Below are positions 1 through 21,219 of a DNA stretch of 64,000 nt, piece by piece. Under the pieces are notes generated by a model, which saw only the letters and a program-made list of their open reading frames with translations, had not been told where the DNA came from and ran no database searches. A program made the translations under genes and the position numbers. Origin of the DNA: Pegea sp. RAD2-039 (Eukaryota > Chordata > Thaliacea > Salpida > Salpidae); the NCBI GenBank assembly GCA_034620365.1, contig JAQGEQ010000124.1, positions 372,001 to 436,000 of the forward strand, read 5' to 3'. The stretch's first letter is position 1; every line of letters starts with the position of its first letter.

Positions 1-1319
1 TACTTCCCAAATTCTTCGATTTTTTATTTCTAGATCCTTGTATTTAAATTCCTTTTAAATTCTTTGATATTTACATTCGTGTCGCTTGGTACTACGACGT
101 CTATTAGTATAGAAATGCTGTCGCTTTTATCTTGTAGACATGGTGCTCTAATTTCTCAGTTTGTATTGTAGAGCACTGGTTCAGGACTATGCTTGCATCA
201 TTTTTCATTTACAGGAATACATGTTGCTTCAAAAATGTACCAATGAAGATATTTAGCTACTTTGTTATGTCGTTGAAAGTATTCTCTTTCTAGTATCTAG
301 TATCATTCAACTTCCTGATATAATATGATCGATGGTTTCTGATTTACACATTCTGCTTTTCTCGTCTTGATTTGTTTTTAAATTTTTGCAGGTGTTGATC
401 TTGTACCCTTATAAGTAGTCTTTCTGTTCCTGTCTTAAGCCCTGTACTGCAAATCCATTTATATTTAAAGATTTAAGAAGATTTAAGGACACATTGACCT
501 GCTTCGTTATTAGTAGTTATAGTATTATATTTCTATCTTTACATTGTTTTATTTTAAACCAATTAAATTTGTTTATATTTTAAAAAGATTTATTTACTCC
601 GTAATATTTTATCATTCACAACTTTTGCTAATTAGTTTCTTCTATATCACCGTTTTAGAACTAAAATAGATAATTTTTTATCATTTTATTTAGGTCTATA
701 AGTTCTTAGATTTATAGGTTTAAAATGACATTAATATTTAAATTATGATCTATTTTCTTTTAATATATTATTATTTTAACTTTGTTTGTATATTTATACT
801 TTTAAACAGATTAAATATTTATTCTAAGTTTTTAAATTAATCTTTGTATAATCTTTATCTTTATTATGGCAGGAGTTGATTGCTTCATTATATATACAGT
901 TAATGTTAAAAGATTTAAAATTAGTTTTGTTTATTATTTGATTGTTTATTATTTTAATCTTTAAGTCTACTTAAAGAGGTATTCTTTGAGATTTATAGGC
1001 AGAAGCAGTAGATGAAAGGAGTTCATTTCATCTACTTTTAGGAGCTGCAGTTTGTAAAAGTAACGTTACTATAAATAAATCAAAGTTTAAGTTGATATAT
1101 TTCAGAATAATTTGTTTCTATTTTTTATATTAAGTATTATTGTTTAGAAAATCTTATTATAAAAATGAAAACTGAATAAATTAAAAATTGAAAGAATCGA
1201 ATATTTATTTGATTATTAAGATTTTTTTACATCTAGAAACAAGTTTCAACTTTTATTGAAATATTTTTCAGAATTTTGTTTTAAATTAAGAATGAAAATT
1301 TCCTTTTTTGTATTTTACG
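1..1319. other. AT-rich sequence upstream of the lectin-like exon
   Basis: No coding region can be supported here. The stretch is AT-rich with short homopolymer runs. The 5' exons of the lectin-like gene that follows, including any signal peptide, should lie here or left of the window, but I could not identify them. An acceptor-like TTTTTCAG sits at 1264-1271. The ATG at 1292 opens a short hydrophobic frame that is out of register with the lectin frame. Confidence 0.4.
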
Positions 1320-2048
1320 ATGGAAGTTTGTAAAGATTTTTATGAAACTGATGGTTTGGTTGTCAGGATAGCTGATGAAGAAAAGAATTGGAAAGATTCA
1401 GTTGATTATTGTCATCAATTTGGTGAAGAGCTAGCTCCAATCAACAATCAGAAGAGATTAAATGATACTTTTAAACAGTTGTATGACTGCAAAAAGAATG
1501 ATGAAGATTCAGAAGTATTAAAAAGAAGTAATTATTCATATAGGATCGGATTTAAAATTGAAAATGAAATCAGCCCTTGGAGTGATGGGACATTACTTAA
1601 TTCTAGTCAGCAAGATTCCTTGTTCGTAAGCGGTCTAATTCCAACATCAGAAAATAATTTCTATATAAAAAGAAGAAGTTTTAAAAGAATTTTATTTGAT
1701 TCAAATCGAAGTAAGAATCTTCATTATTTATGCTCAAAACCAATTACAGTGAAGGAGCAACAAGCAGATATAAGAATCAGTACTGGAAGTGAAATATGTA
1801 TGAGTTCATTTACGAGTATATCTTTAATTATTGGCATTTCAGTTGGATTAGTTCTATCTCTACTCCTTACTGCTTTTGTGATATTCAAACTTGTAAAAAA
1901 ATTGAAAAAATTTAATAAGGCGATACTTTACTCTGTAACAGTAGGACCGCGGGCACCAACTTGTCTGGAAGTCTTAGAGGCTGATTATACTCCAATCAAA
2001 ATCGAAGATGAAAGCAAAGATAGTTTAGCTGAAGCAAAAACTAACTGA
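1320..2048 (+). CDS. C-type-lectin-like single-pass membrane protein, 3' exon (5' end not resolved)
   Basis: The frame encodes a degenerate C-type lectin-like domain followed by one membrane helix and a cytoplasmic tail. Counting from the open frame at 1308, the lectin-like part runs about residues 8-145, with WKDSVDYC near 28-35, an IGF-like strand near 80 and a closing LCSKP near 141. The hydrophobic helix is about 170-194, followed by KLVKKLKK as a stop-transfer signal and an acidic C-terminal tail. The layout (lectin domain, helix, short tail) resembles layilin/chondrolectin type I proteins. No signal peptide is present, so an upstream exon must supply the N-terminus. The ATG at 1320 is only the first in-frame methionine. 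Several canonical disulphide cysteines and the Ca2+-binding triplets are not evident, so sugar binding is doubtful. An AATAAA-type signal lies near 2190. Family is fairly likely, function unknown. Confidence 0.6.
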   Translation: MEVCKDFYETDGLVVRIADEEKNWKDSVDYCHQFGEELAPINNQKRLNDTFKQLYDCKKNDEDSEVLKRSNYSYRIGFKIENEISPWSDGTLLNSSQQDSLFVSGLIPTSENNFYIKRRSFKRILFDSNRSKNLHYLCSKPITVKEQQADIRISTGSEICMSSFTSISLIIGISVGLVLSLLLTAFVIFKLVKKLKKFNKAILYSVTVGPRAPTCLEVLEADYTPIKIEDESKDSLAEAKTN

Positions 2049-2369
2049 TAATTGAAAGTATAAAATTATTATAGCTTCACTCAAAGTTTAAAACTTTATT
2101 AATATTTTTATTTCTTATTTCAAATATGTTTTTTTTTTGTTTTTTTTTTGTTTATAAACAGAAAAATTTGTTTTATTTAATAATTTTGTACAATAAAAAT
2201 TTAGAAAATTTATTTTTATCATTTGACGTTCGTTTAGTTACAAAAATTTCTAACAATATTTGATTTTAGGATAAGTACTTATCCTTTGATTGGAAAATGT
2301 TAGAACGAAAAGTGAAATTTTTCCATCAATAGTATTTGTATATACTAATAAATGTTTAGAACCAAGGTG

Positions 2370-2620
2370 CTAGCCCAGGTGGACACATATCTGCGACAAA
2401 GAAAATCCCATAAAAGACACAGGTAGAGAGAGATTTGTTAGTCTGGAAACACTTTTAGGAGATGCAAAACATCGAATTTAAATCCGGAATGGGAGACTCG
2501 AAAACAGTACGCCACTCAGTGTCGTTCTGGAAGCTTCTGTAATGCCACCCGGACGTAATCCTCCTGTTTCACTACATACCTTGTTGGTTCTCGACTAAAG
2601 CAGACCATATTGATACTCAT
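2370..2620 (+). repeat. Degenerate retroelement 3' fragment, copy 1
   Basis: This GC-richer block is related by eye to the reverse complement of about 56790-56990: both carry TCCGG, then CAGT(A/T)CG, CACTCAGTGTC-like and TTCTG segments in the same order. Its end, CTTGTTGGTTCTCGACTAAAGCAGACC, aligns with the ends of the copies at 3.9 and 33.5 kb. Frames are broken. I infer a dispersed LINE-type 3' end. Confidence 0.5.
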
Positions 2621-3774
2621 TAACTTATTACTTCATTAACTTTATTTGAAAGCTTCACGTTTTCGAAAAAATAAATTTATTATTTTAAAAATAGTTGTAA
2701 ACATTTTCAACAAAGGTGAAAGTTAAGAATAAGATAATAAATAAAAAACTAAAATCGACTTAAAATACAAATACTGAAACAACTCTTTTGATCTGTTCTT
2801 AAAATGAATTGATTCTAATAAGAGATCTAACTGAAAATTTCAACAGTTTTAGATCTAAAACTTTATAAAAGTAATTTTACTAATCAATTAATTTTTATGA
2901 ATCAAATTAATGATTCTTTAAATCATTTTTATATCAAAGTTATTAATTGATTCGTCCTGTAAATAATCATACTCATTTTTCCTTAACAACTTTCACCTGA
3001 GATGAATTCTTTTCTAAATCCAATTACTTCTTCTGCTTAGCGCCAAATACTATTAAGTGAGGAATCTTTCGTGATTCCAAACTTTTTCAACCGTAAATTT
3101 GAGTTTACCAAAAGCTTGTCAATTATATTTAGTTTATTTACGTTATAGATTCTATAGACGAGTTTCAGATTATTTCTAAAATAATAATTAGAAAATACCA
3201 GTGATAACCTAAATAGCATGTTCTGCATGTTTAGATAGAAAAGTTGTTTTAAGAATGAAAAATTTGATTAAAGGCTGAAAATGGCTCAAAAACAAATCGG
3301 TTTTAAAACAAGTTGAAAAGATAAATTGACGTTTTTGTATTTCAATATGACATATATTCATTCAAAAATAAGTTGAATAGAATTTGATTATTCGATCTGT
3401 TTTTGAAGTTTAAGAAACAAAAATCTATTTAGAATAAAGTATAAAATAACACTGATAATAAATATTCATCTAATACATAAAATAGGTCTTCTGAATTGTT
3501 ATTTTGTTTTATAATTTTCTCATAAAGATATCTTTTTTTATTTAACCATCAAAACCTAATGTTGAAGTTATTTTTTTTTTCATCTGTTACTTCAACTTTG
3601 TACTTTGTATGAAACTATTTTTAAATTTATAGAAAATATAAATCCAAGTATTTTATAATTTATTTGTTTCAAACGGGGTTTTTCAAGCTTGCAAAATAAA
3701 ACTTTATTTAAATAAATTACTTTTTAAATCCTTATGCTCCAAATGGGGCTCTCTACTCCACAAACAACTGAAGG

Positions 3775-3905
3775 ATAAAGAAGAAAAATCAGCTTCAAAG
3801 AAAAGAAAGAAATCCTAAACACTTTTTCTTTTACATCTCATTATGCTTTGTTTTCAACTCACAGTACATCTAGCGTGACCGTTCTCGGTGAAGCAGGTCT
3901 TATGA
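3775..3905 (+). repeat. Degenerate retroelement 3' fragment, copy 2
   Basis: An AAAGAAAG-rich lead is followed by a block ending GACCGTTCTCGGTGAAGCAGG and an ATTATTATT tail. It matches 33365-33540 in order and spacing. The (ATT)n tail is what a LINE or SINE 3' end would leave. A further short, inverted piece of the same end (GACCTGCTTCGGCCGATAACG) lies at about 4410-4445. Confidence 0.5.
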
Positions 3906-5479
3906 TTATTATTATTAGTGTTAAAGAAAACTTTCTTTCATTAAAAAGGTCCAAATCTTAATTTCTTTTTAAATTTTGGTGTAGTTCAAAGTTTAATTGA
4001 AATTAAAAACATCTCAAACTTTTAAATTAGATTTTAGAAATTGATCTTAATCATAAAAAGAAATAGAAAAAATTCTAAGTCAGTAATAATTCAATTAAAC
4101 CAAATCATCTGTTAATAAATCGAAGTTGAGATGTTTTTTAATCGTTTATTTGTTTCATTTGCAGAAGTTTTATTGTAGAATTCTTACATGATGTTCAATA
4201 AGATTGAAAAAATAGTCAGAATTAAATTAAAAAGTTTTGCTGTTGTGTACGTACTTCAAAACGATTAGTTTATCTCGAAGCAACATTCTTTTGTTGCTCG
4301 TTAATCTACTATAATGATGTTTTGAAAACTGACTCATAATTAGATTTGAAAAATTTAATATTTCTTGAAAGACTGTATCTACTAAATTTTAAAACAATTT
4401 CAAAGTTTATATATGACCTGCTTCGGCCGATAACGGTCATGACAAGAGTTAGGGCTATTATGAAGATTCAGTTGTTGTTTCACTCAATAAAATTTATATA
4501 AATATGCAAAGAAACAATTAGTTCTGAAATTTGTTAAGGAAATATTTACAAAAATGTCAAAAAAAAATATTCTAACTTCAATTGCTTTACTTGAAAAAAA
4601 AACTTTAAAATAATAATGAGAATATTTATTATTTCAAAAAATTAATTTCAGTTTTTTTTATCTTTTAATATCTTTGTTTACTGATGCTAAACTTTTATCA
4701 TTAGATTGAAGCCATTCTAGAAAATCTTCTATTTGTTACAACATGATTGTTTCTATAAACTGAATTCAACTACAAGATACTTTTTTAGAAAATAAGCAAA
4801 AGTGAAAAGTTTACTTTTTTGTGAATGATTTTGAATATTCTAATAAAAAGTTTTGAATCATAATTTTGTTATTCTAACAAGAAAATAGGAAATCTATCAG
4901 TTTAGATCTAATCAACTACAACCATTGATGGTTTATTTGGCTAAAATTTGAAATCTATCTTTAGTTGAGAGCTTTATAACATTTTGAAGAAATAAGTGTT
5001 GAATTTATAAGGATGAAAATTTAATTTTTCTAATTTCAACTTCTTAACCTTCTATTTGTTTAGATGTCTCAAAAAACTAACTCAAAATGGATTTAAAAAA
5101 TCAAATGCATTATCAGCAAAATTTTTTATGAATAATTTTTATAGGAAACACTTTTTCGTTTATCAAATCGAAACAAAACTTGGAATAGCAAAATTGAAAG
5201 TTTGATTATTACTGTTAATATCTTAATGAACATTTGACGGACTTCTGAGATACCGTCTACTTTGTTTCGATATTTTTATCTTAGTGATATTGCTTGTAAG
5301 AATATATTAATAAAGCACTTTAACATCAGAAAAATAATTACTGAAAGGTTGATGAGACCAATAAGTTGATCTATAACATTTGAACCAACATCAAAACTAT
5401 TTTGCTAAATATTCAAGAGTAATATAGATTGTTGAATATTTGTATCTTTTCTTTACTCTTTAAAAACAAAACTTTTACT

Positions 5480-5870
5480 TTCAAGTTCAAAGGGCAGTTT
5501 CAGCCAAGAACAGCTATGTGGGATGTGATCTGAGTGACGATGTTAAAAAAACACAGTGAAACATTCAGATGAAATGTGCGATGAGAAAGACAAGGTGAAA
5601 TGGAATAGAAAAAGCCTCTAAGAGTTTTATTCTTTTCTTCAGTTGGTTGCGAAGTAGAGATCCTCCCAATATCTTCCCAATTGCTGGTATTGATGTTAAG
5701 CGATTTCAAAGCGCGCTTGCAAGTATCTTTGAAACTTAGATAGAGATGTTGCGTTTATCTTTAAATAGCTCCCCATATAACGGTATCCTTGGGATCAATC
5801 CTTCATCCCTCCGACAGACGTGTCCGAGAGATGCGAAGCCTCCGCTGACAGACCAGTGGGCCTCAAAACT
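5480..5870 (-). pseudogene. LINE reverse-transcriptase C-terminal relic
   Basis: Read on the minus strand, frames around 5870 to 5500 spell broken pieces typical of the C-terminal end of non-LTR retrotransposon polyproteins: a GHVCRRD-like segment, then IPLYGELFKDKR, then SLNINTSNWEDIGR, followed by a lysine-rich stretch. In many LINE proteins the order is R-W-x-GHV-x-R, then a GEL-x-x-GKR block, then a LK-x-L-x-(I/D)-x-x-x-W-E motif, which fits. The frame is interrupted by stops and shifts. The downstream end matches the other 3' fragments in this window (2.4, 3.8, 33.4, 46.9 and 56.8 kb), so this relic links that family to a LINE. Confidence 0.6.
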
Positions 5871-7454
5871 TCCTTGTTTGTAGTTTGTGATGATAAAATA
5901 GATTTAATTCATAAATACTTTTGTAATGTTTTTTTAACAATTTTATCAGAAACTATATATTCTTCAAAATATAACCAACCAATCATTTTACAAAAGTCTT
6001 CAATTTTTTTAAGTACTTTTGATTCATACTAAGATTTAGAAACTCAAAAGATGGCTGTTGATTGTGCGCAGGTCTTTCCTTAACGTTGATACTATGTTAA
6101 TCTCTCTTACACCATCCAGCGACTACAAAAAATATCTTCTCAAATATGAGTAAATAGTGACTTGTATTTGCTTCAAGTGAAATAAAAGCTCTGAAAGTTT
6201 AGACCTAAGACAACAAATTTGCATTCTGATACATTAGATTACTGGTAACTGGGCCGTACTACCAAATAGTGGATCGAAAAAGTTCGGGCTTATTCAAGTC
6301 CCATTTGCAGAAAATTAATTTGGTTGTCAACTTCTTTTTATCTGTTGCTCAGGTACATAAGGCTCAGCTAAAAAATTAAATCATTATTTGAAAGCCTTAT
6401 ACATTTTCTGTAAATTATAAAAACTTTTTAAAAGTCAAAATATTCTTCTCAATCTTTTAGAAGTCCGAAACATTGTTCTTAATGTTAAAATAAAATTTCA
6501 AAGAATATGATATCAAATATGAAATGTATCTTTGTGAATAATTGCTGATATTTTTATCAATATAGATGTAGACTAGTTTTTATGCTAATTATCTTTTATA
6601 TTACTAAAATATTTTTCCAGTCTTCAAATCAATTATTATCTGTTTGAGCTTGCTGTGGATTTACAAGGTTATGAGCTCTAAGCTATATATAGCAAAAATA
6701 ATGATAAAAAAAACCTGAATTAATCGAAGTGATGGTTGCTTAGTCGAATCTACCATTAAAATATTGTTTTAATAATTGTTATAAACTTGACTTATTATTC
6801 AAACCGCTAGATTTAATATTTTGTGCTTGACCTACGAACTGTCATCAAAGTTGTATTTCGTTCAGATGTTGATGTTAGATTGAAAGATTGATGTTAGTCT
6901 TAAATGATTTTCTATTTAAGAGTTTGTAAGCTGAAAATGTTGCTTGAGTAGATTTATTGATTAGTTATCTGATAAAGATATTAATTAATCAAATATAAAA
7001 AGATTATTTATAAACTAATCGAAATAATTTTAAACTATTTTGTTTGATATTATCTCAAATAATCTTTGCAACATTTTAAATATTAATCAAACATCATTTT
7101 AAAAAGTTGATATTTGAATAAAAAACCAAATATTTTATCTTTAAACATTTTTCTAGAATATCAATCTTGTTGAAACTTTAAAACAGAAAACTTAGAATAC
7201 ATTTTTGATTTAATCTTGCCTTTGATATCCAATTATATTCTAAGAATAAAAATAATAATTTTTCAAATCTAGTTATATTGTAAAAAGTGATTTGTGAAAA
7301 AGTGTTTCAAATTTGATTTTTAAAATGATAATTTTTGTGAAATTAATTTTGAAACACTTTTGATTGAATTGAAAATATGAAACAACAAAATTTATGAAAC
7401 AAAATTTATTCGTCGAGTAATTAGAAAATCAAAATAAAGAAAAATATACAAAAG

Positions 7455-15877
<8,423 letters not shown>

Positions 15878-17992
15878 TTTATGTTTTCATCACATGAATT
15901 ATGGAAATAGTAAAAAATTTTATTCAAACAACTAAAATAATAAAAAAATAATTTTATCTACTTTTTTAAGGAGATTTATATAAGACTTTAAAAGTAAGAA
16001 TTAAAGAATAAAAATTTATTATCAAAAAAATGAGAGCTTATACCAATAATAATATAAATATTATAAGATAAAGTATATAAAAAATATTAAAATAGACTAA
16101 AATCTTATTAAAAAATAAATAATATATATATAAATAATGTTATTTGAAAAGCTAAAAAAATAACTTACATTGTTTAGAACATTATGGAGAAATAATCTAA
16201 TATACCAAGCTATATAAGTATTTATCTAAGTATATATCACTTTTATTTGAATTATTTATCTGATTATTATATCAAAAACACTCTAAGCAATTACTAGAAG
16301 CTAATTAGCTAGTAATCATAAAAATTATAGACACATAATAAAATATTTTCAAGTATTTACACATTTTATAAATCCGTATGGGTTTCTGAAATTCAAAATA
16401 CTTTTTTAAGTTATAAAACAAATAAAGAATATCAAAATAAATATCATTATTATTATTAACATTAGTATTAACATAGTACTTTACATTAACTAATATAAAT
16501 AAAAAGTAATAAAATTAAACTAAAAAAATATAACTACAAGGAAATAATACTGATAATAATGTTGCAGATAAAAGAAGTAAATAACAATTTGAAAAATAAT
16601 AAAAATAAAATAAACTTTATTACTTGTATAAGAGAACAAAATTGCATATCCTAATATAAAAGCCTGAAAGTTATAACTCAAATTGTTAATACCCAACAAT
16701 AAGAACAAAATAAAACTAGAATTTGTTTTATAAGAAATAGATAAACAAAATAGCTAAAATTAATATCTAAATAACAAAACTTATCTAATAAATTTAGTTA
16801 TATGAAAAAGTAAGTTTAATTTTTTAAATAAATTCAAATATATAAACGGATTTAGTTTAAACATTATAAAATATAACTGAAAATAAACTTAATAATTTAA
16901 ATGTAGTAAAATAATAAATAAAAACAACAACAAAAAGCATTTTAAAGAAATAATCTTAACTCTGAACTTGAATAATAGATGTTGACATAAAAACACAGTA
17001 AAGTAGTACATCAGCATATACATAACACAAAAAATATTACTAGTATACTTGATGATAAGAATAAAGATAAAATGGCTTTTATATACTTTTAATACCATGA
17101 ATTTTGGCTTGTAATGTTTAAAATTACATTTTTCTATAATTATAAAAGTGCAATATACAAAATCATATTGTATATTATCATTGATATAATAACCAATGAA
17201 AATAATTCTTCGTATTTTTGTTATTTACTTGATATAAATATTGAAATGGTAGTCACGGCGGTTGATCTCCAAGAAACGTTGTTAGAGCTATGAACTAAAA
17301 GTTATGAGAAAAATTTGCACAAAAGTTTAGTGAAAAGCTAATTGGGTTAATTAGGTACTTTTTAAACATGGAGGTTAGTGCTTTACTCTGAGCTGCTATT
17401 AATTCAGTAACTTAAGTAAACTGAAGTAATCTCTAATCAACAAGACCATGTAATACAAACATGTTTTGTGCTTGGTCGTTGAAAGTGGCGCGTAAAGCAT
17501 ATACTATAGGATATTAAATCTATGAGAAATAATATCAACCTTTTTTTGCTACTCAAAGTTCATTAGTACAAAAATCTACTTTTAAAATATATAGATATGT
17601 ATATAAAACAAACTCTTTGATTTAAATGAGCACAGAAAATTAAACACTATTCATTAATTTTTTTGTCATATTTATTTTAAACAGTTTTTGTTTCATTATT
17701 ACAACCTTTTAACTGCAGAAAAAAGAACCTTTATTTGACTTTTTACTTGATTCAATAGTTTTAATTATTTTGAGAGCAAAATACATTCCTTATTTCATCA
17801 AAATGTTTTTAATAATAATAAAAGCTACTAACCACATTCAATAATTATTGCATAATGACGTGTCAAAATATAATTGTAGTATCATGGAAAAAAAGAATTC
17901 TTAAAATGGGCGAAATGGATTTTTTTTGTCAGTAACTGGCTTTTATAAGAAAGCATAATAGTATTGTTGACAAACTTATAGTGATACTAAAT
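15878..17992. other. AT-rich intergenic region between divergent ATG16L1 and Orai
   Basis: The interval lies between the 5' ends of two divergent genes and so should hold both promoters. Small open frames at 16.5-17.1 kb are hydrophobic by AT bias and lack domains. No TGACGTCA site is present. One GC-richer patch near 17250-17320 is unexplained. Confidence 0.5.
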
Positions 17993-20900
17993 ATGCCTGA
18001 AAGAATAATAATTTCTGATAGCAGGGGAGAAATTTCCAGAGATAAAAGTGCAAATGAAGAAGATTTCTTTCTAGGAAGCATTAATTCTAGTAAAGGTGAT
18101 AATAATCTAAAAATATTTAAAAGAATTTATTTGTTATTCTAAATAATAAGATTTAGTTTTTGTCTAATTTTCAAAATTTTGAAATTTTTGAAACTTGATA
18201 GACATTTTTGGAAAGTTTATTTTGTGGTTTTTAATCTACTTTTAATTTCTTTGATTTAATTAACACATGTTAGTATAAAAACAATTATTTTTCACCAAAT
18301 TATTAGTTGTTATCTAATTATAGAATTTATATTGTGTTTAATGGTGTTTTTTCTGTTTCTTTGGTTATATTTTTAATTTTATAAAAACTATAGAATTTAG
18401 TTGATATATAATTGTAATTATGTAAAAGAGTGAAGTAATCATATTGATTATGCTAAATAGTTATTATATTTATATAATATGAGTCATTTTATGATAAATT
18501 TAATATAAATTGTTGTTTTTATTTATATTTTCACTTTAAAGTTTTAATAAATACAAAAAAAATAATGATTTAAATCAATAAGTTATTCAAATTAAAGTTT
18601 ATTATAAATAAAAGTTATTTTAAAATTATTTTAATAAAGTTGCTGAAGTGAGTTTAACTTTTAGAAATGAGTAATTTTTAATTTTGTTTATAAATAACTT
18701 GTACTTATGGTACTATAAACAGATATCTGATATTTTTCTTATTCATCAAAAATCATTCTTATAAATGACTTTTTTTTAATCTTTTTTAATAAACACCTTT
18801 ACAGGTTTAGTTTAAAATTTTTACTTTTTTTGTTTACATTAAACAAACTTTTTTCCTTAAAATTATATTTATTAAATTTATATATAGGTTTTTATATATC
18901 TTAAATTTAAATAATTTTTAAATATTTTCCAAAATTTTTTTTTAGATATATTTATATCAAGTTCGAATAATGAATATTGTTTTATTTCAATTAAAATTTT
19001 CTAATTAGTAGATAATTTACTTTAAAATTTTTAGTTAAATTTTGTAGGAACTATTTTGTCTTTTTTTTTTAATTTTCTCTTTTCACTTTCTGACGTCATC
19101 ACTGCAAGTGTCATCAGCTAGAAGTTGAAGATCTTCATAGCAACAAGTACGCCACGCTGAATTGCTAATTTACATCAATCAATTTTACCTTATATGGGCA
19201 TCAGATTTTTTTCTTATCTTTTATTCCAATTTTTGAATTTTAATTTCTGGGCCAGAAAAATTTTCAGCCATTCTTTGCGCATGCTTTACAGCTTGGCATG
19301 GGTATTGAATTTAATCCTGCGATTGGTTAGCTGCTTGATGACGTCATTACACAATTTTCAGCTTCCTTGTTCTTGTTCTAGATAGCTTACCACGTTACTA
19401 TACCAACCAAGTACATACAGCCCGAAATATGAATCCAGAATGGAGACAATTATATTTAAGCAGAGCCAAACTAAAAGCTGTTAGTAGGACTTCTGCATTA
19501 ATCGCTGGCTTTGCCATGGTAACTTGTTTAACTTATTTTTGTCATTTTTTACTGAGATTTATTGTTTTGAGGACTCATAACATCATCTTCTAATCATTCT
19601 GATCTTCAAACTCTCTAACAACTTGTCTCAGAGTTACATCAGTTCATTATGATATCTTCCCATCTCTTCTTTTGAAGATTCAAACATGACTTCATCTTCT
19701 AATTATTCTGATCTACAAACTTTCTAACAACTTGTCTCAGAGTTACATCAGTTCATTCTGATATCTTCCCATCTCTTCTTTTGAAGATGCAAACATGACT
19801 TCATCTTCTAATTATTCTGATCTCCAAACTCTCTAACAGCTTGTATCAGAGTTACATCTGTTTGTTTTGATATCTTCCATCTCTTCTTATGAAGATCCAA
19901 ACATGACTTCATCTTCAAATTATTCTGATCTCCAAACTCTCTAACAACTTGTCTCAGAGTTACATCAGTTCATTCTGATATCTTCCCATCTCTTCCTTTA
20001 AAGATGCAAACATGACTTCCTTTTCTTATTATTCTGATCTTCAAACTCTCTAACAACTTGTCTTAGAGTTACATCTTTTCATTCTGATATCTTCTCATCT
20101 CTTATGAAGATTCAAACATGACGTCATCTTCAAATTATTCTGATCTTCAAACTTTCCAACAACTTGTCTCAGAGTTACATCAGTTCACTCTGATATTTTC
20201 CCATTTCTTCTTTTAAAGATGCAAATATGACTTCATCTTCCAATTATTCTGATCTTCAAACACTTTTAACTTGACTCAGGTTATATCTGTTTTAACTCGG
20301 TTAATATTATTTTGTTTATTAATTCAACGATTACTTAAAGGTTGCTATGGTTGAAGTACAACTACAACATGACACTGATTATGGCAGCTGGTTGCTGATA
20401 TGTTTTTCTATTACTACAACAGCGTTAGTTAGTGTTCATTTATTTGCATTGATGATATCGACTTGTATGTTGCCTAATATCGAAGCAGTTTCAAGTTTTC
20501 ATCAATCAAATGCGGTTTGTAATCAATTTCTATGAATAGTTTCAATAATTTTTATAAATTTAAGATCCGTAATTCACCACACCAAAGAATGCGCAAGTAC
20601 GTGGAAATCGCGTGGATACTATCAACAGGTGATATCATCCCTAATGACGTCACTGATGATGTCATATAATCATCTATCAACAGGTGTTGGTCTGGTTCTG
20701 TTTCTGGTCGAAATCGTTCTTCTAATTTGGCTGAAATTTATCCCATTAAAAAAGAAAATTACCTCTAACAGTAAGTCAGCTGTGACGTCATTAAGCCTTG
20801 TGACGTCATCACTATATTTCCAGCAATTACTGACCACCCTGCGGCATGGGCCGCAACTTTTATTCTTGTTCCGGTTGTGGTCCTTTTTGCCGGGTTTGCT

Positions 20901-21219
20901 TTTCATTTCTATATGACTCTCGCAAAGCACCGTTATTCACTTGTTGGTCAAAAGATGGTGGATTTAAACCAACTTGTGGCCGAACATGAAGGTCTGAATT
21001 CCCGTCAATGCTGTGTACAAACCCTTATGAACGCCATTTTGTTTTGTAGAAATTCTTCCAGCACCCGTAGGTGAATTAATTGAAACAAATTTTCATGACT
21101 GCGTAAGTAGAATGAACTCAATCAATTCAAACCAATTAACTGTAGGTCACCCTCAACCTTCGTCTGATCTCAATTCTCATCAATCTAGTTTATCGCATTA
21201 CTCTTCACAGAATGTATGA
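17993..21219 (+). CDS. ORAI: Orai store-operated calcium channel, 8 exons modelled
   Basis: Orai forms the plasma-membrane Ca2+ pore that STIM opens when the ER store is empty. Exons: 17993-18095 (tentative first exon), 19421-19518, 20341-20514, 20565-20628, 20684-20770, 20824-20991, 21050-21106 and 21146-21219, giving 274 aa. The cytosolic W-R[10 protein letters not shown] helix, the pore start [11 protein letters not shown] with the selectivity-filter Glu (E106 of human ORAI1), the [19 protein letters not shown] segment, the SPHQRM loop, and TM3 and TM4 are all present and in order. The last two exons are uncertain: using the stronger GTAAGT donor at 21103 would shift the tail frame, whereas a donor at 21107 gives a polar tail ending [11 protein letters not shown]. 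The AG at 19419-19420 could instead be a trans-splice site with translation from the ATG at 19429. A ~107-bp tandem array fills intron 19519-20340. Confidence 0.93.
18096..19420 (+). other. First Orai intron or 5' flank
   Basis: AT-rich sequence between the tentative first Orai exon and the conserved exon at 19421. It contains two TGACGTCA sites (about 19091 and 19339) near its 3' end and a run of T-rich DNA. The open frame at 19194-19385 has no recognised similarity and is not called. Confidence 0.5.
19562..20285 (+). repeat. ~107-bp tandem repeat, about 7 copies, in an Orai intron
   Basis: Units read CATGACTTCATCTTCTAATT, ATTCTGATCTTCAAACTCTC, TAACAACTTGTCTCAGAGTT, then a CATCAGTTCATTCTGATATC-like end. 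This is the reverse complement of the arrays in ATG16L1 and NSF. Since Orai is on the plus strand and the other two genes on the minus strand, all arrays have the same orientation in their transcripts. Confidence 0.95.
20619..20686 (+). repeat. Perfect 13-nt direct repeat at both ends of a 55-nt Orai intron
   Basis: CTATCAACAGGTG occurs at 20619-20631, across the donor, and again at 20674-20686, across the acceptor. The period, 55 nt, equals the intron length. The intron contains TGACGTCA and the related TGATGATGTCAT. Confidence 0.9.

Larger units (their letters stand above)
2049..7454. other. Gene-free AT-rich interval with retroelement fragments
   Basis: I find no intact gene between the lectin-like exon and the 3' end of ATG16L1. 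Small open frames here are AT-rich and lack recognisable domains. Worn pieces of a non-LTR retroelement lie at about 2370-2620, 3775-3905, 4410-4460 and 5480-5870 and are listed separately. There is no TGACGTCA site in this interval, unlike the gene-rich parts of the window. Confidence 0.6.

Noticed and set aside
5820-6032. Plus-strand 70-codon frame starting MSERCEASADRP
   Set aside because: It is antisense to the LINE C-terminal relic and then runs into AT-rich noise.
16520-17098. Two hydrophobic minus-strand frames
   Set aside because: Composed of Phe, Ile, Tyr and Leu as expected for AT-rich DNA, with no domain, splice or start context.
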